Assembly (NCBI GenBank): GCA_036346405.1
Contig: CM070548.1
Span: forward strand, 71,271,739-71,335,738
DNA length: 64,000 bases
Direction: 5' to 3'
Source: Phyllostachys edulis
Lineage: Eukaryota; Streptophyta; Magnoliopsida; Poales; Poaceae
Shown: piece after piece, positions 1 to 11,953 of the stretch
Position numbering within the stretch: position 1 is the stretch's first letter
Layout: the number at the start of each line of letters is the position of its first letter
Made by a program: the position numbers and the translations under genes
Notes under the pieces: model-generated
The model's database searches: none
What the model was told of the DNA's origin: nothing
The model's input: only the letters and a program-made list of their open reading frames with translations

Positions 1-689
1 GAGCTAGTCGTAGAAGGGCTTACGACTGTGGGGTGGTCATAGAAGAACTTACAACCTCTAGCTTCTCCTTTATGAACATTAAGGGGTATACTCAAGAACC
101 ATATGACGGTATTGTTATCTATAATGAGAATTACTGATGAATAATTAAATGAGGATTATTAGATCCTCGTCACACACATACATCGCTCTGCCAGACACGC
201 CTCAAGGCCTCCTAAGATGGAGCCACCATCGGACCGGCCGCCCCTGTGCCTTCCCAACATGGAGCCGCCGCCGCCTTTGAGCACAAGGGCAAGGGGGAAC
301 CCTACACCCTTGCTCTCCCTTTGACCCGGCCAGAATAGGCCGAATGGGCCAAATGGGCCAGGCCCAATCAAATTCCATGAAAGAAAAAAGAAACTGGCAG
401 AAAATGGAAAATCCTAAATTTTGCAAAAAGGCTCTCGGGTTTTTTTGAAATTGCACAAAAAAATTTCTCAGAACTGAAAAATAGCATTTTAGCCCCTGAA
501 AATTGCAGAATTCACTAAAAATTCATTTTCCAGCAGAAAAGGGCCTCAAGAATTCAAATTTTGAATCATTCTGAGCATTTGAAGCAGGATTAACTTTGTT
601 ATTATTATTTCTATCCAATTTATGTATTATATTTACTGTTTTGATTATCTGTCATTGTTTACATTACTTTTAATCACTGAAAATAGCAT
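1..689. other. Unassigned repeat-like sequence before the copia gag
   Basis: I recognise no gene here. Positions 159-380 are GC-rich with short, unconvincing open frames, and 380-690 is AT-rich. It may be the untranslated leader of the copia element that follows, but no LTR matching the one at 5437-5697 and no tRNA-type primer site is visible, so the true left edge of that element is either lost or outside the window. Confidence 0.4.
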
Positions 690-702
690 TCAATCATGAA
701 AA

Positions 703-1375
703 ATGCATAGAAAAATACGGGATCATGAACCAGGAGTTCGAAGACCATTATGTGAATTTTGCAACCATTTTATGCAAATTACCAGCAGTAATCTTATGAA
801 CTCTTTGCACGAATATGTAGATGACTGGCATCACGAACCGGGAGTTCGAAGAGCTGGCCTAGCATGGCTAGAATTTGTATTAGTCTTCAACTCTGTGGCA
901 AGGTAATCACGGATAAGAAGAAGATTGAGAAGACTCTGTACCTTTCACCCGAATACGGTGTAATCCGCACGCAACTATCGTCAAGACGGCTACAAGGAGT
1001 ATGCCGAATTAATTGACATCATGCAATTTGCGGAAGCTCAAGATGGTGTTCTAAAGAAGAACTACATCTCACAGCCGCCTAGTAGCAATGTTGGCTATGA
1101 AGCCAATGCTAGCAGCTACAAGGTGAGGAAAGCTCTGATAAAGGAGAGGGGCAAGAACGGTAAGGTCGTGGGTCGTACGTTATTGATGCTTTCGAGACTA
1201 AGAAGAAGGGCAAAAGATAGCATGAGGCACACCTCGCCATTGCAGGCATAGAGAATCCACAGCCATTAGTTGCACTCATGGATGTGGACAGCCTAGTAAA
1301 AGCCCCCGCCATCCCTCCTTTGGATATCGCAGCAGTCGCAGTTGTAGTTGCCCAAGAGGAGAAGATCGCCATGAA
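703..1375 (+). pseudogene. copia gag remnant
   Basis: Translated pieces across several frames resemble the UBN2-type gag of plant copia elements. One is a stretch around 905-1020 of the type ITDKKKIEKTLYTFHP followed by a YKEYAELIDIMQFAEAQ-like segment, which in intact elements leads to the basic region before the zinc knuckle. No CCHC knuckle is visible and the frame is broken by at least two stops. The phrase encoding EPGVRR occurs twice (near 725 and 835), suggesting a small internal duplication. Confidence 0.55.
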
Positions 1376-1618
1376 GCAGATATAGGCATAAGTTTTCTAC
1401 ATACTTCACTGATTCGATCTAGTGCACGTATTGCACTTAGATCTTTTTTACAATCACTTGCAGTTTGTGATTGTGATGGAACTTTAAATAATGGTTGTAA
1501 GCTCTAGGAGAGCAAAGCATTAAATTCTTATGATGAGTCCTGCAAGGCTTATTTTTCCGTATTTATAATAACAAGTTATTTTATGATATTTGAAGTATTA
1601 GAACGCGTGTAGCGCCCT

Positions 1619-4600
1619 ATGGAGGAAGTTTGCTTAGCAGATAGCGGCACAACGAATACCATCTTGAGAGAGACAAAATTCTTTCAGTCGATCAGCAAGA
1701 ATGTTGATAGTCTTACGACAATCGCGGGCAGCGATACTTGTATAATAGGCTCAGGAAGGGCCACAATTATACTCCCGATGGGCACAACTTTTATCATTGA
1801 AGAAGCCTTGTTGTACCCAAAATTGACTAGAACTCTCAAGGATATGCGCGCTAATGGTTTCCACATGGAGACTGAAGAAGAATATGGTATTGAATGCCTG
1901 CTCATTACAAAGTGTGAAGAAAGTGGAAAAATGGTATTAGAACAACTTCCTTCATATGAAATTAGGCTATACTACACTAATATTAAGGCACTTGCAGCCT
2001 ATACTGTTCCGAAAACCGTATTTAAAAGCTCTGAACTTTTTTGTCTCTACAATGATAGATTAAGCCACCCAAGTCTTAGGATGATGAGAAGTATAATTAA
2101 CAATTCGCAGGGACATAATATCGATGTAAAGAATTTCCTGAATCCAGAAGATTTTGTGTGCCCCACATATGCCACTGGGAAATTAATTACTAGACATTCT
2201 GCTCTGAAAGTGAAGGATGAAGTCCTTGTATTCCTGGACCGTATCTAAGGAGACTTTTACGGTCCTATACAGCCCCTGTCCAGGCCATTTAGGTATTTTA
2301 TGGTGCTCATCGATGCCTCCTCGAAATGGTCACATGTATGTTCATTGTCTACGAGAAACCATGTTTTTGCAAAGCTAATCTCGCAGATAATTAAAATAAA
2401 AAAATAATTTCCCAGATCATAATGTGAAGTCCATCAGAATGGACAACGCCGGAGAATTTACTTTAAGGCATTTGATGGATATTGCATGGAAATGGGAATT
2501 AAAGTTGAGCATTCCGTACCGCATGTCCACACACAGAATGGACTAGCAGATTTTTTTGCATAATTGTAATTTACCAACTGTATGTTGGGGACACGCGGCA
2601 ACTCTCATCAATTTTAAGACCATCGGCATATACCATCCATTCACCTATCCAATTAGCGCAAGGGTCGGCACCAAAAATTTCTCATCTTCGCAGATTTGGT
2701 TGCAAGGTTTATGTATCTATACCACCACCGCAGCGAACTGCAATGGGCCCTCTCCGAAAGTCTGGGATATACGTTGGTTATGGGACAACATCCATAATCA
2801 GGTATTTGGACCCTATGACTGGAGATTTGCATACTGCCTGATTCGCTGATAGTATATTAGATGAGGATAGTTTTCCGTCATTATGGGAGGAAATCAACCC
2901 ATTGATGAAAAAATATCGAAAAACAACATGGCAAGCCACAGGAATCCATGCACATGACCCGCACACTAGTAAACCAAATAATTAAAGTCTAGAAGACAAT
3001 TGAAGTCTAGAAGATAATTGATTTGCAAGCATTAGCTAATCAACTGCCTGACCACTTTAGTGATTTGAATAGCATGACCAAGTCGCATGTGCCTGCACGC
3101 AATGCACCAGAGTGGGTTGAAATACCAAAGAAAGTTGTAGGTATCCCTAATCCCGTCCTAAGTATCTTGTCCTAAGGCCTCAGAAAAAGATGAGAACTCC
3201 GATCCCTTGAATCCCAAGTAACCGGGGATGTCTGGTGAAAAAGGATAAGAAGGACTTGACATAACCGATCACTAAAGTTCCCCAGAACCAGAAGGGGAGC
3301 CAGTTGAGACCTAGCACCAGTATGGAACATTTAGGAAAGGCATACAAGATTTGAACATTCCCGCGGAGGGAGATGCCAGCATGGATGTGTGCGTACACAT
3401 TGGAGTTGGAAAACTAAAGGGACTTGCCCCATAATTGAAAGCAGCGGTGAGCAACTAGAAGCATTAGAAGAATCACCCCATGAAGAAATAGCTATAAACT
3501 TTGTGACCACAGGAGAATCTATGAATAAGACAACTGCCAATGTCAACATTTACTTTGCAAAAGAAAATTGTCACAATCATCGATCCTGATCCAGAGCCTG
3601 CATCGCTCGCTGAATATAAGAAAAGATCAGATTGAGAAGATTAGAAGAAGGCAATAGAAATAGAATTATTGTCTTCGAATAAAATAGAGGTGTTTGGGCC
3701 TGTAAGCCACACGCCTCATAAGTGGGTATTTGTTTGAAACATAAATGAAAATAAGCAAGGCTCGTTGCATAAGGTTTCACTCAACATCCAGGAGTTGATT
3801 ATGAAGAAACCTATTCCCCGGTCATGGGAAGAACTACCTTTAGAGATTTAATCTCAATGGCTGTAAACTTGACTTTAGAAATGAAATTGATGAATGTGGT
3901 AACTACACACTTTATGGAATTTGGATTCAGACATTTATATGAAGGTACCTAAATGTATCCCTGCCTCGAACCAAAACAGAGCAAATAGAAATATGTACAT
4001 TATGAAACTCAAAAATTCATTGTATGGACTTAAGCAATCAGGCATGATGTGGTATAATCGTTTGAAGCGACTTTCTATGCAAGAAAGGCTACACAAATAA
4101 TGAGAATTGTCCCTGTGTATTTATACGACGATCTCAGGATAGATTTTGTATACTTTTAGTGTATGTAGATGATCTGAACATCACCGGAACCCTAGAAGGT
4201 ATTAAGAAAGCAAGCTCTTACCTCGAGTCGGAGTTTGAAATGAAAGATTTTGGTAAAACCAAATATTGCCTAGGCTTGCAACTTGAGCATGCCCCTGAAG
4301 GGATATTAGTGCATCAGTCAACCTACACTCAAAATATGTTAGAAAGGTTTGGATTTGAAATGGCATACCCTTCGAAAGTGCCGATGGTCGGGAGATCCTT
4401 GCAGCAAAATAAGGACCAATACAAACCTAGAGAAGAGGGGGAGGAAGTCCTAAGACCAGAATTCCCGTACTTCAGTGCAATAGGAGCACTCTTGTATTTT
4501 GCAAACTGTACTAGACCGAACATTGCATCTGTCGTGAACCTGTTAGCAAGGTATAGTGCAGAACCTACCAAAAGGCATTGGCAGTGAATAAATGACATCT

Positions 4601-5157
4601 TCCGATACTTCCAAGGAAGCAAAGACCTTGGTTTGTTCTACAGAAAGAACCAAGACCTGTCTATGAATGGCTATGCTGATGCTGGGTACCTGTCGGATCC
4701 ACATACAGTCAAGTCGCAAACAGGCTATGTATTCCTATATGGTGGAACGGCAATTTCATGGAAATCATCTAAGCAAAGTCTTGTATCAACTTCGACGAAG
4801 CACTCAAAAATCATAGCACTGTACGAGGCCTCACAAGAATGTGTTTGGCTTCGACGGATGATTCACCACATCCCGCAGTCGTGTGGATTGAATACCACGC
4901 AAACCCCCACTATTATCTATGAAGATAATGCAACTTGAGTTGCACAAGTGCAGATGGGTTATGTGAAAAGTCATCTCATAAAGCATATCAACTCCAAGTT
5001 CTTCTATGCTCATGAATTGCAAAAGATGGACGAAATTAAAGTATTGCATACTAAGTCATGTGAAAATCTTGCAGATTTATTCACTAAGTCACTTCCAGTA
5101 TCTAGCTTTGAAAGGTGTATGCGTGGAATTGGAATGATGGGACTTAGAGAAGTGTAG
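1619..5157 (+). pseudogene. copia pol remnant (PR-INT-RT-RNase H)
   Basis: The protease active-site motif DSGTT lies near 1640 (usual form DSGAT). A GAG-pre-integrase block with LSHPS follows near 2060. Integrase shows the first Asp in VLIDAS (about 2305) and the second in MDNAGEF (about 2440). The third catalytic residue, normally Glu in an NGLAE motif, reads Asp just before a frameshift near 2550. Reverse transcriptase keeps the YVDD box at 4162. RNase H (4633-5157) keeps GYADAGY, but the Glu expected before the IIALYEA motif reads Lys. With these losses and many stops, pol is dead. The final open piece ends in the conserved DLFTKSLP motif and stops at 5157. Confidence 0.85.
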
Positions 5158-5436
5158 AATTAATGGGGAGAATCTTCACGAACTCATTATTGAAACTTGA
5201 TTACGAAGATCGAGTACCCAAAGAGTAAATCCTGGAGATTAAATGAAATTGGGTGGATTGTACTCTTTTTCCCTTGACGAGTTTTCCTGAAATTTTTGGG
5301 CTAAGGTTTTTAATGAGGCAATTCGTGCAACACAGCATAACGTGTATTATGTACTCTTTCTTCAAATTTTTCCCATTGTGTTTTTATGGAGTTTTGATGA
5401 GGCATGAATATGTGAGGATGGGTGCCCAAGGGGGAG

Positions 5437-5697
5437 TGTTGGGAAACCATGGGCTTGGCCCAGCAGCCGGCCCATGGGTGGGCACCCTATCCAAATCCTA
5501 GCAGGGTCTCTAGACTATAAATAGGGGGTGCTAGTCATTGTAAAAGGCTGATCGTTTGTTGAAGGAATAAAGAAGGAAGAATACCCCCTACACCTTTGTT
5601 TCTTTGTGTGTTCAATCCACTATTTGTTCTTGTATTGATCTGTGCAATTCTACGCTTGTCTACGAGGTGATCGATCGGACAGGATGGTTCCTCAACA
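5437..5697 (+). repeat. 3' LTR of the copia element
   Basis: The LTR begins TGTTG and ends CAACA, a perfect 5-bp inverted terminus. A purine tract ends one base before it at 5436. A TATA box (CTATAAATAG, 5514-5523) would drive transcription in an intact element. The 5-bp target duplication cannot be tested because the 5' LTR is missing. Confidence 0.85.
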
Positions 5698-6000
5698 ATT
5701 CCCATACGACTAGTGTGGACATTGGCTACTTTTCTAGTTAATTTATAGTGTGTTTATTTAAGTTTTGTTAATAACTATTTTTTCGAAAAATACTAGTTTG
5801 GGCTTTGGAGATGACAGGCAGGATCTGCGAAACTACACATGCATTTTTTTAAGGGTGGAAACGTGGAACATGCAGTTATTGTCCAGCAATAATAGGAAAA
5901 ACAATACAATAGGACCATATATGAGCCGCTCGTGGGTGGTCAAATGGGCCTAGCCTACAACTTTGAACATACGCACAGAAGCTGCGGTAGCGGAGAATTA
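5698..6000. other. Intergenic sequence between copia LTR and MITE
   Basis: About 300 bp of mixed AT-rich sequence with no long frame and no terminal repeat that I can identify. It ends in TTA, the target duplication of the MITE that follows. Confidence 0.5.
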
Positions 6001-6119
6001 GTGCTTGTTTGGAAAGTCCATTCCCGGTCGGGATCCATGTGGACGGGTCAAGAATTTGAACTAAAACCCCGGTCTATCCATGTAGATGAGTAGGGATTTG
6101 GGCCCAACCAAACAAGACC
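6001..6119. mobile_element. Tourist-like (PIF/Harbinger) MITE, 119 bp
   Basis: The termini GTGCTTGTTTGG and CCAAACAAGACC are inverted repeats typical of grass Tourist elements. A TTA trinucleotide flanks both sides (5998-6000 and 6120-6122), the expected PIF/Harbinger target duplication. Confidence 0.8.
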
Positions 6120-6144
6120 TTAACACGGGCTAAGATTAGCCTAA

Positions 6145-6227
6145 GGGGGTGTTTGGGACAACTTCGGCATCGGCTTTTTGTCCCAAAAAGCCGGAACTCA
6201 TCCCAAATGGGGGGATTTTCCCACCGG
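6145..6227. mobile_element. Truncated Tourist-like MITE
   Basis: A TAA at 6142-6144 is followed by GGGGGTGTTTGGG, a Tourist-type terminus. The other end is absent; the sequence is cut off exactly where the gypsy LTR begins, as if the retroelement inserted into it. Confidence 0.4.
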
Positions 6228-7591
6228 CGTAACATCCCAAACTTCTGTCGCCAAAAAATAAAATTTATAAAGTTATTCTTTTATTGGATTTTCTGGAATT
6301 TAAAAGAGTTTTCTTGCTTTTCTTCAATTTCCTATACTTTAAAGGTCAAAAAGAAAATTTATTTGAGTTTTCTGGGATTTCTTGGATTTAAAGTAAAAAG
6401 AAAGTTTTAATTAATTTATTGAATTTTCTCGAAATTAAAAGGTATTCCTATTTCCGTAAATTAAAAATAATTTATATGCAAAAATAAAAGCTGACTTTAA
6501 GTTGAATTTTTTTATTAAGTTCAAAAATAGCATCCCAATTTTCTAGGGCTTTTTGAAATTTAAAACATAAAATAAACCATTGGAATTTTATTGAATTAAT
6601 TAAAGCTTAAATTGGAATTTCAAAAAAGTGAAAAACATTTTTAATGATTAAAATAAACTTCAATTAAATTCTAAATTATTTTATTCGAGTTCTTCAGGTT
6701 CCAAGGATTTTTATGGAATTTTCTTGAATTTCTTTTCTTTCATCTAGCTCCTATTCTTCTTCACCGTGAGTCCTTGCGCCATGGCCGCCTGCACTCCCCA
6801 TGCCGACAACGCCACATGCCTTTAATGCGAACCAGTGCGCCCTTCCCAAGCCAGGCGCCGCCTACACCTCCCGACCCTCGCCTCCATCTGCTGCTTGCCT
6901 GCGTGCCTATGTTCAAGAACCCACAAGACGCTTACCCTACCTCACCTCTCCTATGCTGACGCAGGCGCTTACTCGAACTCGTGCACACCAAGATGCTGCC
7001 AAGACTTTGGATGCCACACATCGCTGCGCCGCCAAGGCCCTTCTCCCATGGGCGCCATGCCTCGTCAAGGCTCAGGACTCCGCTGACTATGCCCTGCCGC
7101 CTCGAGCCACGCGCCATGCCATCAATGCCGCCAAAGCGTAGCCACGATTCCCGCACGCGTTCCTCGTCAAACTGACTGTTGTCTTTGTGCTATAAGAGGA
7201 GCATAGCGTGTTCCCATTCCCCCTCTCCGTTTTGCCCCCAAACCCCATCTTCTAACTCCTCTCCAATTGTCCGGAATACCGACACCATCCTCTCCCTCTT
7301 CCTCGTCGATCTGCTTCTCCGGTGATTCTTCGATTGAGGTAGCTATGTCACCTCGTGTTCCTGAAGATCCTCTTCCCATCCCCCACCTCGATTCGGTGTT
7401 TCCCCTCGCCGGAGCGTGTTGTCACCACAAGCTCGTCTTTCTCTCCGTCGGCCGCCGTGGACGCACCACCATGGACATCCTCCGGTTTCAACGACCCCGG
7501 CAACACCTTCCCTACCTCCAGCCTCCAGGCACACCTCATGCTTCCCCCTCCCCCCCTCCCCCAGAACACCGCTAGGTTGCTGTAACCCCGC

Positions 7592-9174
7592 TGAAAGCAT
7601 CTAGCTGGGCCCCTAAAAATTGTTTTGGTAATTAATGACAATAGGTGAATATGGGACTAACATGTTTGTTGAGTGATTACAAGGTTTAGTCCTGGTGATG
7701 AATATAACAACCTGGAGATGCATGCTAAAGGTCAACATGAAGATCAATATGGTTGAAAGACAAGGTACAAGTAGTGTAAGATTGTTTTTGTTTTTACCAG
7801 TCTTAGGAGAAAAGGATGGAAGACCGGATTTTAGGTTAAATACCATACTATTAAGAGGGATCATGACTAGTAGCTTGATAGCATATTCTTGTGTCATTTG
7901 GATCAATCTAGGATCATGCATGCACTCAGATCGGTAGTACCGACGTGTTCTTGGCGGTACTACCGCATAGCGGTATGAGCAGAAATGTGGTGCGGTACAA
8001 CCGCAACCTGGTCGGACCGAAGATTAGTTGGCGGTACGTGTTTTCCAGAGTGCCACCTTTTTGAGCTTGGTTGCTCACCAGTTAAGCGGTAGTACTAGAG
8101 TTTTGTGGCAGAACTACCGCGTCGTAGTATGACCGCATATTCGAAGCGGAACTACCGCAACCCGGTCGGACCAAAGATTTGTTGGCGGTACGTTATTTCC
8201 AGTCAAGGCCTGTTTTGGACCTTAAAGCGAAGCAGTCGTACCATACCTTGAAATCGGAATGACCGGAGAGCGGAACTACCGCATAATCAACGACGGTAGT
8301 ACCACTATGCATTTCCAATGGCTAGATTAGAGGCATTAATTGCGTCTATGCTAGACGTTATTGCAGCTTGAGAAAGGTGCGGTAACCGCCGATGAACGGC
8401 AGATTATCGCTTGTGCCGAAAAACTTTAGGGTTTTTGCCTCCAACGGTCATATTTGTTTGTGGAGGGTATAAATACCCCTCCACTAGCTCAAGGACAATG
8501 TGAGAGACTTTATTTAACATCATTGAGCTTAGAGCATTCTCTCTACACCTCATATATACTTGTTGCATTCATTGTGAGGTGGTTGAGCATAATTCAAATG
8601 CATTCATTCTAGATTGATCCTTAGCACTTGTTTGCCGTCAAACGAAGATTGTGGTTCATTACTCTTGGTATTTGCCAACACCTAGACAGCTTGGCGGGAG
8701 TTTGCGCGGTAATCTCTTCAAGGAGATTGTGAAGAGGCCCGGTGCCAAATTATGAGTGGTTCGGTGTTCACCATCTCCGGAGTGGAGGAAGAACAACCGC
8801 TAGTGAAATCGAGGAGTAAGGTTTAATTTGTGGAGCCGGTCCAAGTTACTTGGGCTTTCCTCAACGTGGACTAGCGAAGATCGACAAGTCTTCGATACCA
8901 CGGGAAAACTTAGCGTGTCATCAATTGGTTATCTCTTTGCCTCTACTTTCTGCATTTATATTTCTAGTAAATTGAGATTGTCTTATTTAGTTGTGCTAGA
9001 AATATATTTGTAGAGACTTGTCTTGTGGTGCCTTAACCTTACTAGAATTGAGTAGGTCTTGAATTGCAATATTAATCTTGCTTAGTTCTAAATTTGTAGA
9101 AATTGTTTTAGAAAGTTGGAATATTTTTAGAACCTCCTATTCAGCCCCTCTAGTCGATTATCCTTGATCCTACA
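7592..9174 (+). mobile_element. Solo LTR inserted in the gypsy 5' LTR
   Basis: The segment begins TGAAAGCATCTAG and ends CCTTGATCCTACA (TG..CA ends). It is flanked by the identical 5-bp duplication CCCGC at 7587-7591 and 9175-9179. The homologous place in the 3' LTR of the host element (about 13350-13370) reads straight through, giving an empty site. A TATA box (GTATAAATAC, near 8467) precedes a probable transcription start. No coding sequence is present, so this is a recombination-derived solo LTR. Its family is not assigned. Confidence 0.9.
7999..8204. repeat. Roughly 50-bp direct repeat inside the solo LTR
   Basis: A block beginning CCGCAACCTGGTCGGACC at about 7999 recurs with few changes at about 8155. 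Both copies run on through a GTTGGCGGTACGT motif and end in TTTCCAG. Several GCGGTACTACCGC palindromes lie around them. Such repeats upstream of the LTR TATA box are common promoter-modulating structures, but function here is not shown. Confidence 0.6.
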
Positions 9175-10155
9175 CCCGCATGTCACCGCCTTGCTCCTCC
9201 TCCTCCTCCGCTGCCCTGGGGACCCCATCCCCGTGGGGGTCCCATTTAGCACTCCTCGTCGCCATGGCCATTGTCTTCCCTTACGCCCCGTGCCATGTCA
9301 GGTTTCTTCTCGTGGGTTGAATGCTCTTTCTCTTGCTCTCCCTCAATGACATGTGGGGTCCCCAAGCCTGTGGCTCTTCTTTTCTCTCTTTCTCTTGCTT
9401 TCTCTTCCAGGTAGGCCCCTTCATCAGCCAGTGCTTGCATGTTAACAAGAATCCGCACATCATCTCCCATAATATTATTCCCTTCTCATTTTCTGAAATT
9501 CTATCATTTCATGTTATTATCAAACTTCTGGATGTTCGTTCTCCTTCATACGAACTCCGATTCTGTTGATTCTTGTTTCTAAATTCATCTTAATTCAGTA
9601 CCTTTATTTTGGTTTTAATTTGATATTTTTTTGGATTTTATTTGGATTTATCTTTACTTATTTGGCTCATTTTCGCGTATAGATTTCGACAACTCCGGGG
9701 AACCTGAATTATTTGAAGAGTTAGATCCTCAAGCATTTGAGCAAGGCAAGTTACATCCTTTGATCATGTTTGATCATAATATTTTAAATTATTATTGCAT
9801 GCATATTTATATTCAAGTTATTTAAATCCCTGTTTTAAATTATAGTTATTCCTAATTCCGTTGTATAGCCAAATTTTGCTATTGAATTAGTCATTTCTTG
9901 ATACTGTAGTAAAAATCTAGTTGGTACATTAGTATGAACTAGAACATGTTGAAAAACTTATGCTTAGACAAAGCTTAAACCAAAAATATTGCTTTTGGCC
10001 TTATGCCCTTTTGTAGCAAACTTGAATTATTATGAGCAAATCGCGTATTATGGTTGTGCTACCATCTTTTGTTTGACTGTGTACACTAGCTGTTTCTAGA
10101 CTAGTGTATGAGACACAGAGAATCGGAGATCCTTCGCTCCCAGGTTTGACAGAAG

Positions 10156-10168
10156 TGGTATCAGAGCC
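10156..10168 (+). other. Primer-binding site (initiator tRNA-Met type)
   Basis: TGGTATCAGAGCC is the standard plant retrotransposon primer site, complementary to the 3' end of initiator tRNA-Met. It lies four bases after the end of the 5' LTR, fixing the LTR boundary at 10151. Confidence 0.92.
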
Positions 10169-10699
10169 ATATCGGCTGTATGTCATAACCTAGTTAGAAT
10201 GACCGGTAGTTGGAAAACTTAAAAACTTATTTTATATAACAAGAAAAATAATTTGTTCTCTCCTCATCTTGGTCATCTATCTCTCCTTAGCTTCTTCATA
10301 GCAATTCTTTCTTACCTAATTCTCTCTTCACCATTTTAGAATGTTAAATGGACCATCTTTCCCTTGAAAATTTCTATAGTGGTCACACGATTATTAACCA
10401 TTATGTTCAAGACCACAAGACATGAAGCTGACAACAGAGCATCGTCATACAAGAATCACCGAAGACCGTGACCGAAGATCACGAGGTCGACCAAGCCATA
10501 TAGTCTAAGTTTGCCATGGCTCATTCTGTGCATTGAGTCATTTTACCAGATTAAGAGTCTCGATCGAGTATAACATTGTATAAAGCTATTAAAGTTATTT
10601 GGAAAAGATTTTGAGTTGGTTGTTTTGTTTGGGTTGTTTTCTTTCGCTCTATCCCCTTAGTTTCTCCTCTCCTTTCCTATGTCCTTGGAGATCTAGCAG

Positions 10700-11806
10700 A
10701 TGATGACTACTTGCATTGGCAATGGCAGCACCAGCAGTCAAGACAGAGAAAATGTAGAATATCAAGAGAACCTGACCCCGCATTCACCACCCCCTCTAGC
10801 TGAAGGACCCGATTTGCGCCAAATGATGACCAACCAGTCCCATCTGATTGAGCTGTTTGCCCAGACACTTACTCAGAATCAGAATCAGCAGGTAGCTTCA
10901 GCCTATGCTCCATCACCACCACCTCAAAGGACCAGCATGTCAGAATTTATGAGGATCCGTCCACAAACTTTTTTCAGCAACATCGAGCCAATGGATGCTG
11001 ATAATTGGCTTAGGGAAATCAGCAAGAAGCTGGATATTGCCTAATGCACTGATCGCAAGAGGGTTCTATTCATCTCTCACCAGCTGAATGGACTAGCATT
11101 GGAGTGGTGGGATAATTTCACTCAGTCTCACGCTGATTCTCAAACGATCCCTTGGAATGAGTTCTTGTAGGCTTTCCGTCATGCACACATCCCTTCAGGC
11201 ATGGTGACCCTGAAGAAGAAAGAGTTCCGCACCTTGCGGGAAGGCAATCGCTCAGTCAACGAGTACTTACACAAGTTCAACCAGCTAGCTCGTTATGCAC
11301 CTAAAGATATGTCCACTGATGAGGCCAAGTAAGAACGTTTCTTGGAAGGATTCAACGATGATCTCTCTGTCTGCCTCATTGCTCAAGACTACACCGACTT
11401 TCAACAGTTGGTGAACAAGGCTATTCGCCAGGAGGGCAAGAATCTAGAGATGGAGAACTGCAAGAGGAGGATGGCAATCCAGAAGTTCAACTCTGGGGGT
11501 TTTCCCAAGCCCTGCACCACTCACTCACCACCAAAGACGGAGATTCCATTTCTTTGTCCAGAGCACCTCTGCCAACCCAGCGCCCAAACAAATCCGGTTT
11601 CCGCAACACTTCTATTGGAGGCCAGTCACAGAAGAACTCATCTCATGCCACAAGTATCACGTGCTTCAATTTCCAAGAGACAGGACACTATGCCAATAAA
11701 TGTCCAAAGAAGCAACAAACAACAAGTCCAGTCATCACGAATAGCTCTGAAGTTCCAACAGTCAACACCATACAGGCCAAAAGGAAGCAACGAAATTCTT
11801 GAAAGG
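10700..11806 (+). pseudogene. Ty3/gypsy gag (chromovirus type), broken
   Basis: Gag of a chromodomain-lineage gypsy element. The first open piece (114 codons from 10700) runs into the Retrotrans_gag domain. After a stop near 11042 the frame continues with ALEWWDNF, IPWNEF, FRTLREGNRSVNEYLHKFNQLA and ERFLEGF blocks, which are the conserved core of this domain. At about 11510 the frame shifts, and the zinc knuckle appears in the next frame (11554-11802) as CFNFQETGHYANKC, where the second Cys of the CCHC motif is Phe. Three in-frame stops and a frameshift make it non-functional. Translation ends at 11802 and sequence then jumps to the end of pol. Confidence 0.85.
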
Positions 11807-11953
11807 GATGTCTGTACAACACAACAGCTCAGGCCCCACCAAATGTGAAGCAAGGTAAGTACGACGACAGTTCCATTCGAAGACCAACTATTCCCAATTT
11901 TCTTTCTTGCCTCTCCGAATCTCGGGGACGAGATTCCTTTCAAGGGATTAGTT

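Larger units (their letters stand above)
690..5697 (+). mobile_element. Decayed Ty1/copia LTR retrotransposon (5' LTR not seen)
   Basis: The order of coding remnants is gag, protease, GAG-pre-integrase, integrase, reverse transcriptase and RNase H, which is the Ty1/copia order because integrase lies before reverse transcriptase. A purine tract (5428-5436) abuts a 261-bp 3' LTR. All reading frames are interrupted by stops and frameshifts, so the copy is not autonomous. I saw no 5' LTR, so the left limit is the first recognisable gag-like sequence and is approximate. The lineage within copia is not assigned. Confidence 0.85.
6228..10151 (+). repeat. 5' LTR of the gypsy gag-only element (interrupted)
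   Basis: It starts CGTAACATCCC (the 3' copy starts TGTAACATCCC) and ends TTTGACA four bases before the primer site. A TATA-like CTATAAGAGG lies near 7190 and has a counterpart near 12972 in the 3' LTR. A 1583-bp solo LTR occupies 7592-9174; without it the LTR is about 2.3 kb. The long proline- and serine-rich frames seen here are spurious. Confidence 0.85.
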
